Shown piece by piece: positions 8,114-16,226 of a DNA stretch of 64,000 nt. The translations under genes were made by a program, and so were the position numbers. How positions within the stretch are numbered: position 1 is the stretch's first letter; the number at the start of each line of letters is the position of its first letter. The notes beneath the pieces were generated by a model. The model was given only the letters and a program-made list of their open reading frames with translations, did no database searches and was not told the origin of the DNA. The stretch comes from Nitrospira sp. (GTDB lineage Bacteria; Nitrospirota; Nitrospiria; Nitrospirales; Nitrospiraceae): assembly GCA_029194535.1 (NCBI GenBank), contig JARFXR010000001.1:2364721-2428720 (forward strand), given 5' to 3'.

Positions 8114-8992
8114 CTACTTGGAATTCCACGCGGGCAGCGTCAACACCTTCGTAAGCATCCAATCCTGCGCCCGATCGGGAAGCCACTTGAGCATCAGACT
8201 GCGGATTTTCGCATCGAGCCCCACGAGATATCGGGTCTTCGGTTTCGAGGCGGTCAGGGCATGGAGCACCGTCTGCGCCACAACATCCGGTGAGATCGCC
8301 CTCCTCGCCGCTTGCGCGACCGTATCCTTGACCCGTGCCACCAGATCTCCATAGAGAGCCATCGCGGCCGGACCGACCGAGACGGCGATCTCATCGCCGG
8401 TCTTCGTCGACTTCTCCCAGATCGGTGTCGCAATGGCGCCTGGTTCGATGATCGCAACGCGAATGCCCCAGGGTTGCAATTCCAGACGCAGCGCATCTGT
8501 CAACGCCTCCAGGGCATGTTTCGAAGCTGAATATGGCCCCATGACCGGGATCGTTCCGCGTCCCGCGATGGAACCCATGTTGACGATCCGGCCGCGCGCG
8601 AGCCGGAGCAGCGGCAGGAACGCCTGCGTGACCATGATCTGCCCGATCACGTTCACGTCGAGTTGTCTCCGCAGGGCGTCGATCGGAACGACTTCCAACG
8701 GGCTGCCCACGGCGATGCCGGCGTTATTCACCAGGCCGCTCAGGCCTGTCAGGCCCACGGTTCCACGTACAACCCTTTCCGCTTGCCGGATCGATTCCGG
8801 GTCGGTGACATCAAGATGAACCGGGATGAGACGCTCTCCTCCCTGCCGACGCAGCGCCTCGCCGGCTTCCCGAGATCGCACTCCGGCGAAGACGGTCATA
8901 CCGTGACTCACGCAGGCCAAGGCGCAGGCGGCACCGATACCGGTCGAGGCACCGGTGAGCACGATGAATCGAGGCGGAGACTGCAGTCTCAT
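8114..8992 (-). CDS. Short-chain dehydrogenase/reductase
   Basis: Classical SDR signatures are in order: cofactor loop TGASTGIG (13-20), NNAG (89-92), catalytic Ser141 and YSASK (Y154, K158). The protein has 292 residues. The C-terminal part, with PIWEKSTKTGDE and VARVKDTVAQAARR, resembles SDRs acting on retinol- or steroid-like substrates, but the substrate cannot be told. I chose ATG 8992 over the TTG at 9007 because GAGGA sits 8 nt upstream. It is transcribed divergently from ppx. Confidence 0.88.
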   Translation of the reverse strand: MRLQSPPRFIVLTGASTGIGAACALACVSHGMTVFAGVRSREAGEALRRQGGERLIPVHLDVTDPESIRQAERVVRGTVGLTGLSGLVNNAGIAVGSPLEVVPIDALRRQLDVNVIGQIMVTQAFLPLLRLARGRIVNMGSIAGRGTIPVMGPYSASKHALEALTDALRLELQPWGIRVAIIEPGAIATPIWEKSTKTGDEIAVSVGPAAMALYGDLVARVKDTVAQAARRAISPDVVAQTVLHALTASKPKTRYLVGLDAKIRSLMLKWLPDRAQDWMLTKVLTLPAWNSK

Positions 8993-9046
8993 AGGAATTC
9001 TCCTCAAAGTAGTTGAAATTTCACAATAATTTAACCAATCATGGCC

Positions 9047-9075
9047 TTGACAGGCCTCCGCTCATTCTTTATCGT
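9047..9075 (+). promoter_or_regulatory. Weak sigma-70-type promoter candidate for the ppx operon
   Basis: TTGACA (9047-9052), 17-nt spacer, TATCGT (9070-9075, 4 of 6). It lies about 80 nt ahead of ppx in the only sizeable gap between the divergent SDR and ppx genes. By-eye assignment only. Confidence 0.3.
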
Positions 9076-9153
9076 CGCGGTCGGGTTTGACGATTCTATA
9101 CAGAGGCCGGCGAAGGCTTCAACTCCAACCTATTGATTTTGCAGCAGTGATTC

Positions 9154-10704
9154 ATGACTAAGCTAGCCGTCATCGATATCGGCACCAATTCCATCCATAT
9201 GGTATTGGCTGAAGTCCAGCCGGACGGGAACTACAAGATTGTCGACCGCTTCAAGAATATGGCCCGGCTGGGCGACGGGACGTTCGAATCGCAGCGGCTC
9301 TCCGATGAGGCCATCACGCGCGGACTGGAGGTCCTGCGCCAGCTCGTCACCCTCGCCCGCAACAAGGGCTATGACCGAATCGTGGCCGTGGCCACCAGCG
9401 CCGTGCGCGAAGCCAAGAACGGCGGCGATTTCATCGATCTGGTCGCAGAGCAGCTCCGCCTCACCATCAGGGTGGTGTCCGGAAATGAAGAGGCCCGCCT
9501 AATCTTCCTCGCCGTGAAGAACAGCGTGCCCATGGGGGACCAACCAGTGCTGGCGGTCGACGTGGGCGGCGGTTCGGTCGAGCTCATGGTGGGTAACCGC
9601 GACCAACTGCTGCATGTGAAGAGCCTCAAGCTCGGCGCCATCAGGCTCGCCGACCAATTTTTGAAACGCACGCCTCCTTCGGACGGCATGTTGCACGCGC
9701 TCGAAGATCTGGTCACCGAGCGATTGAAGGAGGCGCTCGATTCGTTCAAGCCCAAGCGATTCGACTCCTTCATCGCTACCTCCGGCATGGCCGGCAATCT
9801 GACCGAAGTCATTCATTTGAAAAAGACCGGGCGGCCGCTCCCCCAGCTCAACCTCGCCACGGTCAGCCTCAAGGACATCAAGGAACTCGAGCAGGAACTT
9901 CGACGCTTGACCATCAAGGAGCGCCTAGCCATCGCAGGCCTGGACACCAAGCGGGTGGACACGTTGTTTCCCGCCGCCATCGTGCTGCGCCGCGTGATGG
10001 AACTCACGGAACGCGACGAGATGGTGCTCTGCGACAAAGCCATCCGCGAAGGCGTCATCTACGATTTTGTCGTCCGCCACAAGGAACGGCTCAAAGCAGA
10101 AGCGGAGATTCCCGATCTGCGCAGGCGAAACGTCATGGCGTTTGCCCGCCGCTGTCAGGCTCCCGAAGCGCACAGTCTGCACGTCGCCGGCCTGGCGTTG
10201 CGTCTGTTCGATCAGACCAAGCGGCTGCACGGGCTCGGCCAGGCCGAACGGGACTGGCTGGAGTACGCCGCCATTCTCCACGACGTGGGTTATCTCATCA
10301 ACGAACGCCAGCATCACAAGCACGCCTACTATCTGATCACCCACAGCGGCCTGGGCGGCCTCTCGGTCGATGAGCTGCAGATCATCGCCAACGTGGCCCG
10401 GTATCATCGGCGTGCCTTGCCGCAGACCAAACATGAAGGATACGAGGCGCTGCCGGCGAAGCGCCAGCGCACCGTGCGCCTTCTGGCCTCGCTGCTCCGG
10501 ATCGCGGATGCGCTCGACCGCACGCGATTTTCCGTCGTGCGCTCCGTGGACGTCAGACTCGGCCGTACCGTCACCATCACCGCTCACGTCACCGGCGACG
10601 CGGAATTGGAAGCCTGGGCGGCGCGAGGCCGCGCGGACCTCTTCGAACGGGTATTCCGCAGACGGGTCCACTTCATTCTTTCGGCACAAGAGGACAACGC
10701 ATGA
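9154..10704 (+). CDS. ppx: Exopolyphosphatase / pppGpp phosphohydrolase (Ppx/GppA)
   Basis: The 516-residue protein has an N-terminal actin-like fold with phosphate loops AVIDIGTNSIHM (about 5-16) and VDVGGGSVELMV, and the acidic SGNEEARLIF segment carrying the catalytic Glu. The C-terminal HD-like domain (EAHSLHVAGLALRLF ... AAILHDVGYLI) is typical of long Ppx/GppA proteins. The family hydrolyses terminal phosphate from polyphosphate or pppGpp. Its stop overlaps the next start by 4 nt (ATGA), so it is translationally coupled to two thymidylate-kinase-like genes. Confidence 0.93.
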   Translation: MTKLAVIDIGTNSIHMVLAEVQPDGNYKIVDRFKNMARLGDGTFESQRLSDEAITRGLEVLRQLVTLARNKGYDRIVAVATSAVREAKNGGDFIDLVAEQLRLTIRVVSGNEEARLIFLAVKNSVPMGDQPVLAVDVGGGSVELMVGNRDQLLHVKSLKLGAIRLADQFLKRTPPSDGMLHALEDLVTERLKEALDSFKPKRFDSFIATSGMAGNLTEVIHLKKTGRPLPQLNLATVSLKDIKELEQELRRLTIKERLAIAGLDTKRVDTLFPAAIVLRRVMELTERDEMVLCDKAIREGVIYDFVVRHKERLKAEAEIPDLRRRNVMAFARRCQAPEAHSLHVAGLALRLFDQTKRLHGLGQAERDWLEYAAILHDVGYLINERQHHKHAYYLITHSGLGGLSVDELQIIANVARYHRRALPQTKHEGYEALPAKRQRTVRLLASLLRIADALDRTRFSVVRSVDVRLGRTVTITAHVTGDAELEAWAARGRADLFERVFRRRVHFILSAQEDNA

Positions 10705-11450
10705 TCGACCAGACCGCGCCTTCCAACGCCCCCCACCCCTATCCCGGAAAGCTGATCATCGTCGAGGGTATCGACGGCTCCGGCAAGAGCACGCAGCTCT
10801 TGTTGCTCCACAAGTGGCTCGAATCGAAAGGCCACAAGGTCTTCTTCACCGAATGGAATTCCTCGGAACTGGTCAAGGACACGACCAAGCGCGGCAAGAA
10901 GAACAAGAGCCTCACGCCGACCACCTTCAGCTTGCTGCATGCGACCGATTTCGCGAGCCGCCTCTATCATGAGATCTTGCCGCCGCTCAAAGCCGGCATG
11001 CTGGTGCTGGCCGACCGCTACATGTACACGGCCTTTGCGCGCGACGTGGTGCGCGGGGTCTCCCCCGAGTGGGTGCGCAAACTCTACAGCTTCGCGATCC
11101 GGCCGGACATGGCCTTCTATTTCAAAGTTCCTATCGAAGTCGCCATCTCTCGCCTGCTCGGCGGCACGCGCGGCCAGTTCAAGTACTACGAGGCGGGGAT
11201 GGACATGAACCTGAGCCAGGACGTGACCGAAAGCTTCCGCATTTTTCAGTCGCGGATCCTCTCGCAATACGACAAGATCGTGGACGAATATCAACTCATC
11301 CCGATGGATGCCACGAAAGACATTGCCGCCCAGCAGGACGGCATGCGGGCCCTGGTGGATGAGGCGTTGAAGGACTACAAACCGAGACGGGGGACTCATG
11401 GGAGACGCTCACTATTTTGGCGACGGTTTGACGTACCTAAATCCGAGTGA
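10701..11450 (+). CDS. Thymidylate-kinase-like P-loop kinase, first of a pair
   Basis: The 249-residue protein has a canonical Walker A (GIDGSGKST, 23-31), the DRY motif of nucleotide kinases (LADRYMYTAFARDV) and overall dTMP-kinase layout. It differs from ordinary Tmk: the region after the P-loop reads FFTEWNSSELVKDTTKRGKKNK and the C-terminus is extended. Coupling to ppx suggests a phosphate or polyphosphate link rather than housekeeping dTMP synthesis; that is inference. It overlaps the next gene by 53 nt in another frame. Confidence 0.75.
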   Translation: MIDQTAPSNAPHPYPGKLIIVEGIDGSGKSTQLLLLHKWLESKGHKVFFTEWNSSELVKDTTKRGKKNKSLTPTTFSLLHATDFASRLYHEILPPLKAGMLVLADRYMYTAFARDVVRGVSPEWVRKLYSFAIRPDMAFYFKVPIEVAISRLLGGTRGQFKYYEAGMDMNLSQDVTESFRIFQSRILSQYDKIVDEYQLIPMDATKDIAAQQDGMRALVDEALKDYKPRRGTHGRRSLFWRRFDVPKSE

Positions 11451-12147
11451 TCTCAAAGGCAAACTGATCGCCATCGAGGGCACGGACGGGGTCGGCCGCT
11501 CCACGCACATCGAGATGTTGCAGGAATGGCTCGAAGTGCAGGGCTATGGGGTCATCACCACCGGTTGGACCAGGTCAAACCTGATGTCCAAGACGATCGA
11601 GGTCGCCAAGGAGGGCAACATCATCGATCGCTGGTCGCTGAGCCTGCTCTATGCGACCGACTTCGCCGATCGGCTGGAACACCAGATCATTCCGGCTCTC
11701 CGATCCGGCTTCATCGTCCTGGCGGACCGCTACATCTTCACGGCCTTCGCACGAGACTTCGTCCGCAGTAACGACCGTAAATGGATCCGGGACGTCTTCG
11801 GCTTCGCGCTTGTGCCGGACCTCGTCTGCTATCTCCGCATCGACGTGGAAACACTGGTCTTGCGTGTGATCGAAACCAAGGCGATGAACTACTGGGAATC
11901 GGGAATGGATCTCAGATTGGGCGCCGACCTCTACGACAGCTTCAAGAAATACCAATCGCTGCTCATCGGAGAATTCGACAAGATGGCGGAGGAATTCAAG
12001 TTCGAAGTGGTAGACGCCAGAAAGTCGCCTGAGGAGATTCAGGACGAGTTACGAAGCAAGATTCAGCAGCTCTTGAGGCAGGGAGGCTTGGCCCGCACCA
12101 CGATGCCTGCTCCGATCAGGGAAGAAGGCGCGCTCCCCAAATCTTAA
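11398..12147 (+). CDS. Thymidylate-kinase-like protein with Arg-substituted Walker A, second of a pair
   Basis: Also 249 residues and clearly paralogous to the gene before it: YLNPSDLKGKLIAIEGTDG, SLLYATDFADRLEHQI, VLADRYIFTAFARDFV, NYWESGMDL. The Walker A reads GTDGVGRST (28-36), so the usually invariant Lys is Arg34. That could lower or abolish kinase activity and suggests a regulatory or heterodimer role for the pair. The start must be at or near ATG 11398 because the P-loop begins at residue 28, which makes the 53-nt overlap with the upstream gene real. It ends tail-to-tail with sixA, overlapping by 4 nt. Confidence 0.75.
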   Translation: MGDAHYFGDGLTYLNPSDLKGKLIAIEGTDGVGRSTHIEMLQEWLEVQGYGVITTGWTRSNLMSKTIEVAKEGNIIDRWSLSLLYATDFADRLEHQIIPALRSGFIVLADRYIFTAFARDFVRSNDRKWIRDVFGFALVPDLVCYLRIDVETLVLRVIETKAMNYWESGMDLRLGADLYDSFKKYQSLLIGEFDKMAEEFKFEVVDARKSPEEIQDELRSKIQQLLRQGGLARTTMPAPIREEGALPKS

Positions 12148-12680
12148 GTCTTCAGCGGCAGCTTGTCGCCTCTGCGTTTCTTTCTGCCGAGCCCGCGCAG
12201 GTGGCTCGGCTCCATCCACCAGCGCAGGATGCCTCGGCCCGGCTTGAGCGGCATCGCGATCTCAATAAGACAGGCGCCGGCTTTTTTGAAGGGAAATCCC
12301 ATCGACGGCTTGCCCGTGAGCATCAGCGACGCGATCAGCCCCAGATGGGGTTCATGACCGACGCAGAACACACAGGATTCAGGCGGCAGATCCGACAAGC
12401 GCGTCAACAAACGCTCCGGAGAGGCGTCGGGCAGCAATTCATCGGCGATCTGCACGGCGGACCGGACGCGGTGCGTCTCTTGTAGAATCTTCGCCGTCTC
12501 GATCGCGCGCAGCAAGGGGCTGGCCAGCACGTGCGTCGGCTGCAGTTCAAGCCACCTGAGTCCTTCCGCCACCTGAGCCACTCGCTTCGCCCCTCGATCC
12601 GTGAGGGGACGATCCTCATCCGGTCCTTCCCATTCCTCCCGATCGATCGCGATGCCATGCCGAATCAAGACACAATCCAT
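12144..12680 (-). CDS. sixA: Phosphohistidine phosphatase SixA
   Basis: The 178-residue histidine-phosphatase-superfamily protein has RHG at residues 7-9 (VLIRHGIA), PLTDRGAKRVAQVAEGL, and the second catalytic His in FCVGHEPHLGLIASLM. SixA removes phosphate from His in phosphorelay (HPt) proteins. SixA-like genes are often found near polyphosphate genes, as here. ATG 12680 is preceded by GGGAGGGG. A GTG 12 nt further upstream is in frame but falls in that Shine-Dalgarno. Confidence 0.88.
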   Translation of the reverse strand: MDCVLIRHGIAIDREEWEGPDEDRPLTDRGAKRVAQVAEGLRWLELQPTHVLASPLLRAIETAKILQETHRVRSAVQIADELLPDASPERLLTRLSDLPPESCVFCVGHEPHLGLIASLMLTGKPSMGFPFKKAGACLIEIAMPLKPGRGILRWWMEPSHLRGLGRKKRRGDKLPLKT

Positions 12681-12716
12681 ATCCCCTCCCACTACCCCAG
12701 TAGCCCGTTACCCCTA

Positions 12717-13304
12717 TTATGATTCCGTTCGCTCTTCCAAGACGAGTCCAAGAGCCGTAAACCGTTTTTCAATCGACGCCAGGATGAGACGTTTCAATTC
12801 TGTTCGGTACGGAGCCAGCTGTTCTCCTTCGAGATACCGATCGACGGTGGGTGGCAATCTCCGCCACCAGGCTTGCGCGGATTTCCTAGCCTCCACGGCA
12901 CCTCGTCCTCCTTGAGCCAGCAAATTCCGCACTTCTCCCTCGAAGAATTCGACGTGGACCAGCTCATCCTCGAGAATCGACTGCAGCTCCGGCTGTACCT
13001 GCACCAGGAGCTTGGCAAACTCCAATCCGAGCGTCTCGTAGCCGTAGAGGTGAATGACCAGTGCCCACCATTGGCTGGGCACCCGTGGGAGCTTCTCCCG
13101 CCGGTGCGAGATCACCCCGAGCCGAGCCTCGAATTCACGAAGATGCTCGGCTTCCTCTTCCTCATGCCGGCGGAGGAACGTCAAGACGCCGGGGGGTACG
13201 TCCCTCACCTGCGCCGCCCGCACGGACCAGAGGGCCATGGCCTCGGCTTTGAGAAATCGCTCCAAGAGAGCCGGTTCGCAGGAGGATGGGAGATTGGGAA
13301 TCAT
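12717..13304 (-). CDS. Ferritin-like di-iron protein, uncharacterised
   Basis: The 195-residue, all-helical protein has two di-iron half sites: E21 and E51-x-x-H54 (EX29EXXH, in EEEEAEHLREFE), then E90/E95 (YGYETLGLEF) with E114-x-x-H117 (DELVHVEFFE). This is the ferritin/rubrerythrin-like superfamily pattern. Substrate or partner is unknown. A truncated relative of its first 31 residues lies at 14190-14306, on the other side of the PIN/Phd pair. Confidence 0.7.
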   Translation of the reverse strand: MIPNLPSSCEPALLERFLKAEAMALWSVRAAQVRDVPPGVLTFLRRHEEEEAEHLREFEARLGVISHRREKLPRVPSQWWALVIHLYGYETLGLEFAKLLVQVQPELQSILEDELVHVEFFEGEVRNLLAQGGRGAVEARKSAQAWWRRLPPTVDRYLEGEQLAPYRTELKRLILASIEKRFTALGLVLEERTES

Positions 13305-13338
13305 GTGGCACTCTGAGTGTGGTTACGCAAGGGTCTAC

Positions 13339-13767
13339 CTAGCTACTGGGAAGGAGAAGGAATCCCTCCCGTCGAGCTGCATCCCTTAATCGCTGATCCA
13401 GACACACAAACGAGTGATTGTCTGGATTCCCCTGACACCACACCAGCGCCGCGGCTAACTGGAGGGCATCGGCTGCCCGCAATGGATGGAGCCGCAGCAC
13501 ACGCCCTGCTTGTTCTCGGACATGCCCGCTGGGTTCAACCTCCGTCCAAGCCTCCATAAGCGCCCGTAAGATCGCCTGTGCCTGTCCTTCCTCAGCGACA
13601 CTGAGACAACGTTCTCTTCTCAACCGGGCGAGGGCGGAAAGGCATTCGACGGGCGACGCCCACCAAGCCACGATTTCCTCATCTTCCTGAACAAGTTTCT
13701 TGAGGAAACCGGTTTGTCGCTCATGGAGGCAGAGCGGGATAAGAGCCGAGGCGTCCCAAAACCTCAT
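13339..13767 (-). CDS. PIN-domain toxin (VapC family)
   Basis: The 142-residue PIN-domain protein has first acidic residue D5 in MRFWDASALI, a middle Glu in SPVECLSALARL and the C-terminal RAADALQLAAAL ... SFVCLDQRLRDAA with the paired Asp. PIN toxins are metal-dependent RNases. Its start overlaps the stop of the antitoxin by 4 nt (ATGA), the usual order antitoxin then toxin. Confidence 0.85.
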   Translation of the reverse strand: MRFWDASALIPLCLHERQTGFLKKLVQEDEEIVAWWASPVECLSALARLRRERCLSVAEEGQAQAILRALMEAWTEVEPSGHVREQAGRVLRLHPLRAADALQLAAALVWCQGNPDNHSFVCLDQRLRDAARREGFLLLPSS

Positions 13768-14057
13768 CGTCCCACTGCTCGGTCAGCCAGGAGGGCCTTC
13801 AACCCTCGCCGCTTTCGATCCTTCGGCCGTGGCATTTTCCAGAATCCGGCCGGCAACTTGCTGGTTCCCACACGGACCAATCCGGCGCGAGCAAGGTCCT
13901 CCAGATGAGCCGCGGTGCCGTCAGTGCCTTTGCGCAAGGGAACAAGCTTGGCGATCGGTTTTCCCCTTTCCATGACAAGCACTTCGTCACCTGCCTTCAC
14001 TCTGGCCAGGCAGGCACTCAACGTAGCCTTGAGCGTTGAGACCCCCGTTCGTTTCAT
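13764..14057 (-). CDS. Phd/YefM-type antitoxin
   Basis: 97 residues: MKRTGVSTLKATLSACLARVKAG followed by EVLVMERGKPIAKLVPL, the classic Phd/YefM DNA-binding fold, then a C-terminal tail likely to wrap the toxin. It is expected to neutralise the PIN toxin and repress the pair's own promoter, which would lie at about 14060-14150. Confidence 0.85.
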   Translation of the reverse strand: MKRTGVSTLKATLSACLARVKAGDEVLVMERGKPIAKLVPLRKGTDGTAAHLEDLARAGLVRVGTSKLPAGFWKMPRPKDRKRRGLKALLADRAVGR

Positions 14058-14189
14058 AGATCAGACCTCATTGTACTAGTTTATATGACCACTATAGTCC
14101 ATAACGATACATCTCCACAAGCACGGAAGAAACCACAGAACTTTCCTTCAGCAGATATGTACGGCATCACGCGTGGCGAATGACCGGAA

Positions 14190-14306
14190 TCAAGCGGCAG
14201 TTCTTTCCTGCTGCGCTGCTCGGACCGACCAGAGGGCCGTAGCTTCGACTTTGAGAAAGCGCTCCATGAGAGCCGGCTCACAAGAGGATGGGAGAGTAAG
14301 AGACAT
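14190..14306 (-). pseudogene. Truncated copy of the ferritin-like gene 5' end
   Basis: From ATG 14306 a 38-codon frame repeats the first 31 residues of the ferritin-like protein with few changes (LPSSCEPALMERFLKVEA, then ALWSVRAAQ), diverges after AAQ and stops at 14190. It looks like a partial duplication rather than a working gene; both ExxH motifs are missing. Confidence 0.7.
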
Positions 14307-14360
14307 CAGGCGATGTCTATCGGAACCGACGGAAAGATCCAACCATCCGAGAATCCGTTC

Positions 14361-14514
14361 TAGAACCTATCCCAAAATGGGTATTCCGGTAAGAACCGGT
14401 CATGCCCGCGAAAGCGGGCATCCAGAGTGACCTGAATAGTCTGGATTCCCGCCTGCGCGGGAATGACGACAGCAGACCCCATCCCGTCATGGACGAATTT
14501 TGAGATAGTCCTCA
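14361..14514. repeat. 154-bp MITE-like repeat, copy 1
   Basis: It begins TAGAACCTATCCCA and ends TGAGATAGTCCTCA, and contains two internal REP-like hairpins (CCCGCGAAAGCGGG at 14405-14418 and CCCGCCTGCGCGGG). It aligns without gaps over its full 154 bp to 50098-50251, with about 20 mismatches by eye. The right terminal inverted repeat is decayed in this copy. Confidence 0.7.
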
Positions 14515-14544
14515 TGAGCGATTGGCTCACCCTGCAACATGAAA

Positions 14545-14729
14545 ATGCACTATCCTACAGGGGGCCGTGGCCCGGGTGACGTCGGAGACCCTTGGTACCC
14601 GTGAGTCCGAGAGATAGTCTGACGCGGGAGCGTGCGGCACCCCGCAGTGTTGCCACGAGCACGAGAAGCAGAATCGTTCACCAGCAGGCTCCTCCGGGCC
14701 CCGGCCCCCTTAACCGGAAGGAGGTTGCC
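14545..14729 (+). ncRNA. Candidate IS110 bridge-RNA region
   Basis: The non-coding 5' flank of the transposase is GC-rich and foldable (GGGGGCCGTGGCCCGGGTG, GGAGACCCTTGGTACCCG, GTGCGGCACCCCGCAGTG). In IS110 elements outside the IS1111 group this is where the bridge RNA guiding target and donor DNA is encoded. Assignment rests on position and apparent structure only. Confidence 0.35.
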
Positions 14730-15959
14730 ATGGATGCGTTGATTGAGCGTTGCGCTGGACTGGATGTGCACAAAAAAACGGTGGCGGTGTGTGTGCGGGT
14801 GCCAGGCCCTGATGGCGCCCGCCAGCAGCACATCCGTACGGTTGCCACGATGACTGCGGACCTGCTAGCGCTGCGCGCCTGGCTGACGGCGCACCGCGTC
14901 ACCCACGTCGCCATGGAGAACACCGGTGTCTACTGGAAGCCGGTCTACTATGTGCTTGAAGACGCCTTCCGCTGTCTCTTGGTCAACGCCGCCCATATGC
15001 ACAACGTGCCGGGGCGGAAGACCGACGTGCAGGACTGTGTCTGGATCGCGCAATGGCTGGAGTGCGGGCTCTTGCGGGGGAGCTTCGTCCCGCCGGCGCC
15101 GATCCGAGAGTTGCGGGACCTGGTCCGCTCTCGCAAGGTGCTCACCCAAGAACGCGCCCGCGAAGCACAGCGGCTGCACAAGGTGCTGGAGGATACCGGC
15201 GTGAAGCTGGCCTCGGTCGCCAGGGATATTCTCGGCGTGTCGGGTCGCGCGATGCTGGACGCTCTGGCGGCCGGCACCACGGATCCTGACGTGCTGGACG
15301 AGCTGGCCAGAGGCCGTCTGCGCGCCAAGTTGCCGGCGCTGCGACAGGCCCTGGTTGGACGCTTTCGGCGGCATCACGCGTTGCTGGTCAGTGAACTGTT
15401 AGCACATCTCGATTACTTGGAGGGGGCGATCGTCCGGCTCAGTGAGCCGATCGCGGAGCAACTGCGCCCGTTCGGGGCGAGGCTGACCCCTCTGGATGCG
15501 ATCCCGGGGGTGAACCAGCGAACGATTGAAGGGGTCGTGGCGGAGATCGGCCTCGACCTCCGCCTCTTTCCGTCAGATCGTCATCTGGTCAGTTGGGCTG
15601 GTCTCTGCCCAGGTCACCACGAAAGCGCGGGCAAGCATACGAGCGGCACGCCCCGGAAGGGCAACCGTTGGCTGCGCGCCACGTTAGTGGAAGCGGCGCT
15701 GGCCGCCGTCCGGGTCAAAGAGAGTCGGCTCGCAGCCCGCTATCGGCGCATCATGCGTCATCGAGGGCACAAGAAGGCCGTGGTGGCCGTGGCCCACACA
15801 ATCCTTGTGATGGTCTATCATATGCTGAAGCACGGGGTTCCGTACCACGAGCTCGGGGCAAACTATCTCGATCAGCGGGAGCGGGAACAGGCCACGCGCC
15901 GACATGTCAAGCAACTGGAGCGGTTGGGACATCACGTGATCCTCGAACCAGTGGCGTAA
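14730..15959 (+). CDS. IS110-family transposase
   Basis: 409 residues. The N-terminal RuvC-like DEDD domain shows D12 (AGLDVHKK), E63 (MENTGVYWKP), and D99 and D102 (GRKTDVQDC). The C-terminal Tnp20-type domain carries VNQRTIEGVVAEIGLDL and HHESAGKHTSGTPRKGNRWLR with the candidate catalytic serine (S299 or S305). The start at ATG 14730 is supported by GGAAGGAGG just upstream; 46 extra in-frame codons before it are part of the non-coding flank. It appears intact. Confidence 0.93.
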   Translation: MDALIERCAGLDVHKKTVAVCVRVPGPDGARQQHIRTVATMTADLLALRAWLTAHRVTHVAMENTGVYWKPVYYVLEDAFRCLLVNAAHMHNVPGRKTDVQDCVWIAQWLECGLLRGSFVPPAPIRELRDLVRSRKVLTQERAREAQRLHKVLEDTGVKLASVARDILGVSGRAMLDALAAGTTDPDVLDELARGRLRAKLPALRQALVGRFRRHHALLVSELLAHLDYLEGAIVRLSEPIAEQLRPFGARLTPLDAIPGVNQRTIEGVVAEIGLDLRLFPSDRHLVSWAGLCPGHHESAGKHTSGTPRKGNRWLRATLVEAALAAVRVKESRLAARYRRIMRHRGHKKAVVAVAHTILVMVYHMLKHGVPYHELGANYLDQREREQATRRHVKQLERLGHHVILEPVA

Positions 15960-16226
15960 CAGCGGCGGCATTTTCGAAGCAGGGTCTAGTCTGGCAATTA
16001 GCATCAAATTCGATCCTAGCTGTACCCAAAGAGATTCAGCCTATTACTTCGGCATGTAGTTGGCGCGAGTGAGCAGTCATGATGTGAAGGCTCCTGAAAC
16101 CAGGTAATTAGGCGCCTAACACTCGGGCCGGATACCCTGGCCTGTGGATTGCTGGAGGGAAAAGACGCACGCATCGCTCCTGAACTGATCCTCCGGACTT
16201 CGGCAACCCTCGGAAACTATCTGTCC

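Larger units (their letters stand above)
14515..15990 (+). mobile_element. IS110-family insertion sequence (boundaries approximate)
   Basis: A single IS110-type transposase gene is flanked by about 185-215 nt of non-coding sequence on its 5' side and about 265 nt on its 3' side. IS110 elements have no or short terminal repeats and make no clear target duplication, so ends cannot be fixed from one copy. The left end is taken just after the MITE-like repeat and the right end shortly after the stop. Confidence 0.45.
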
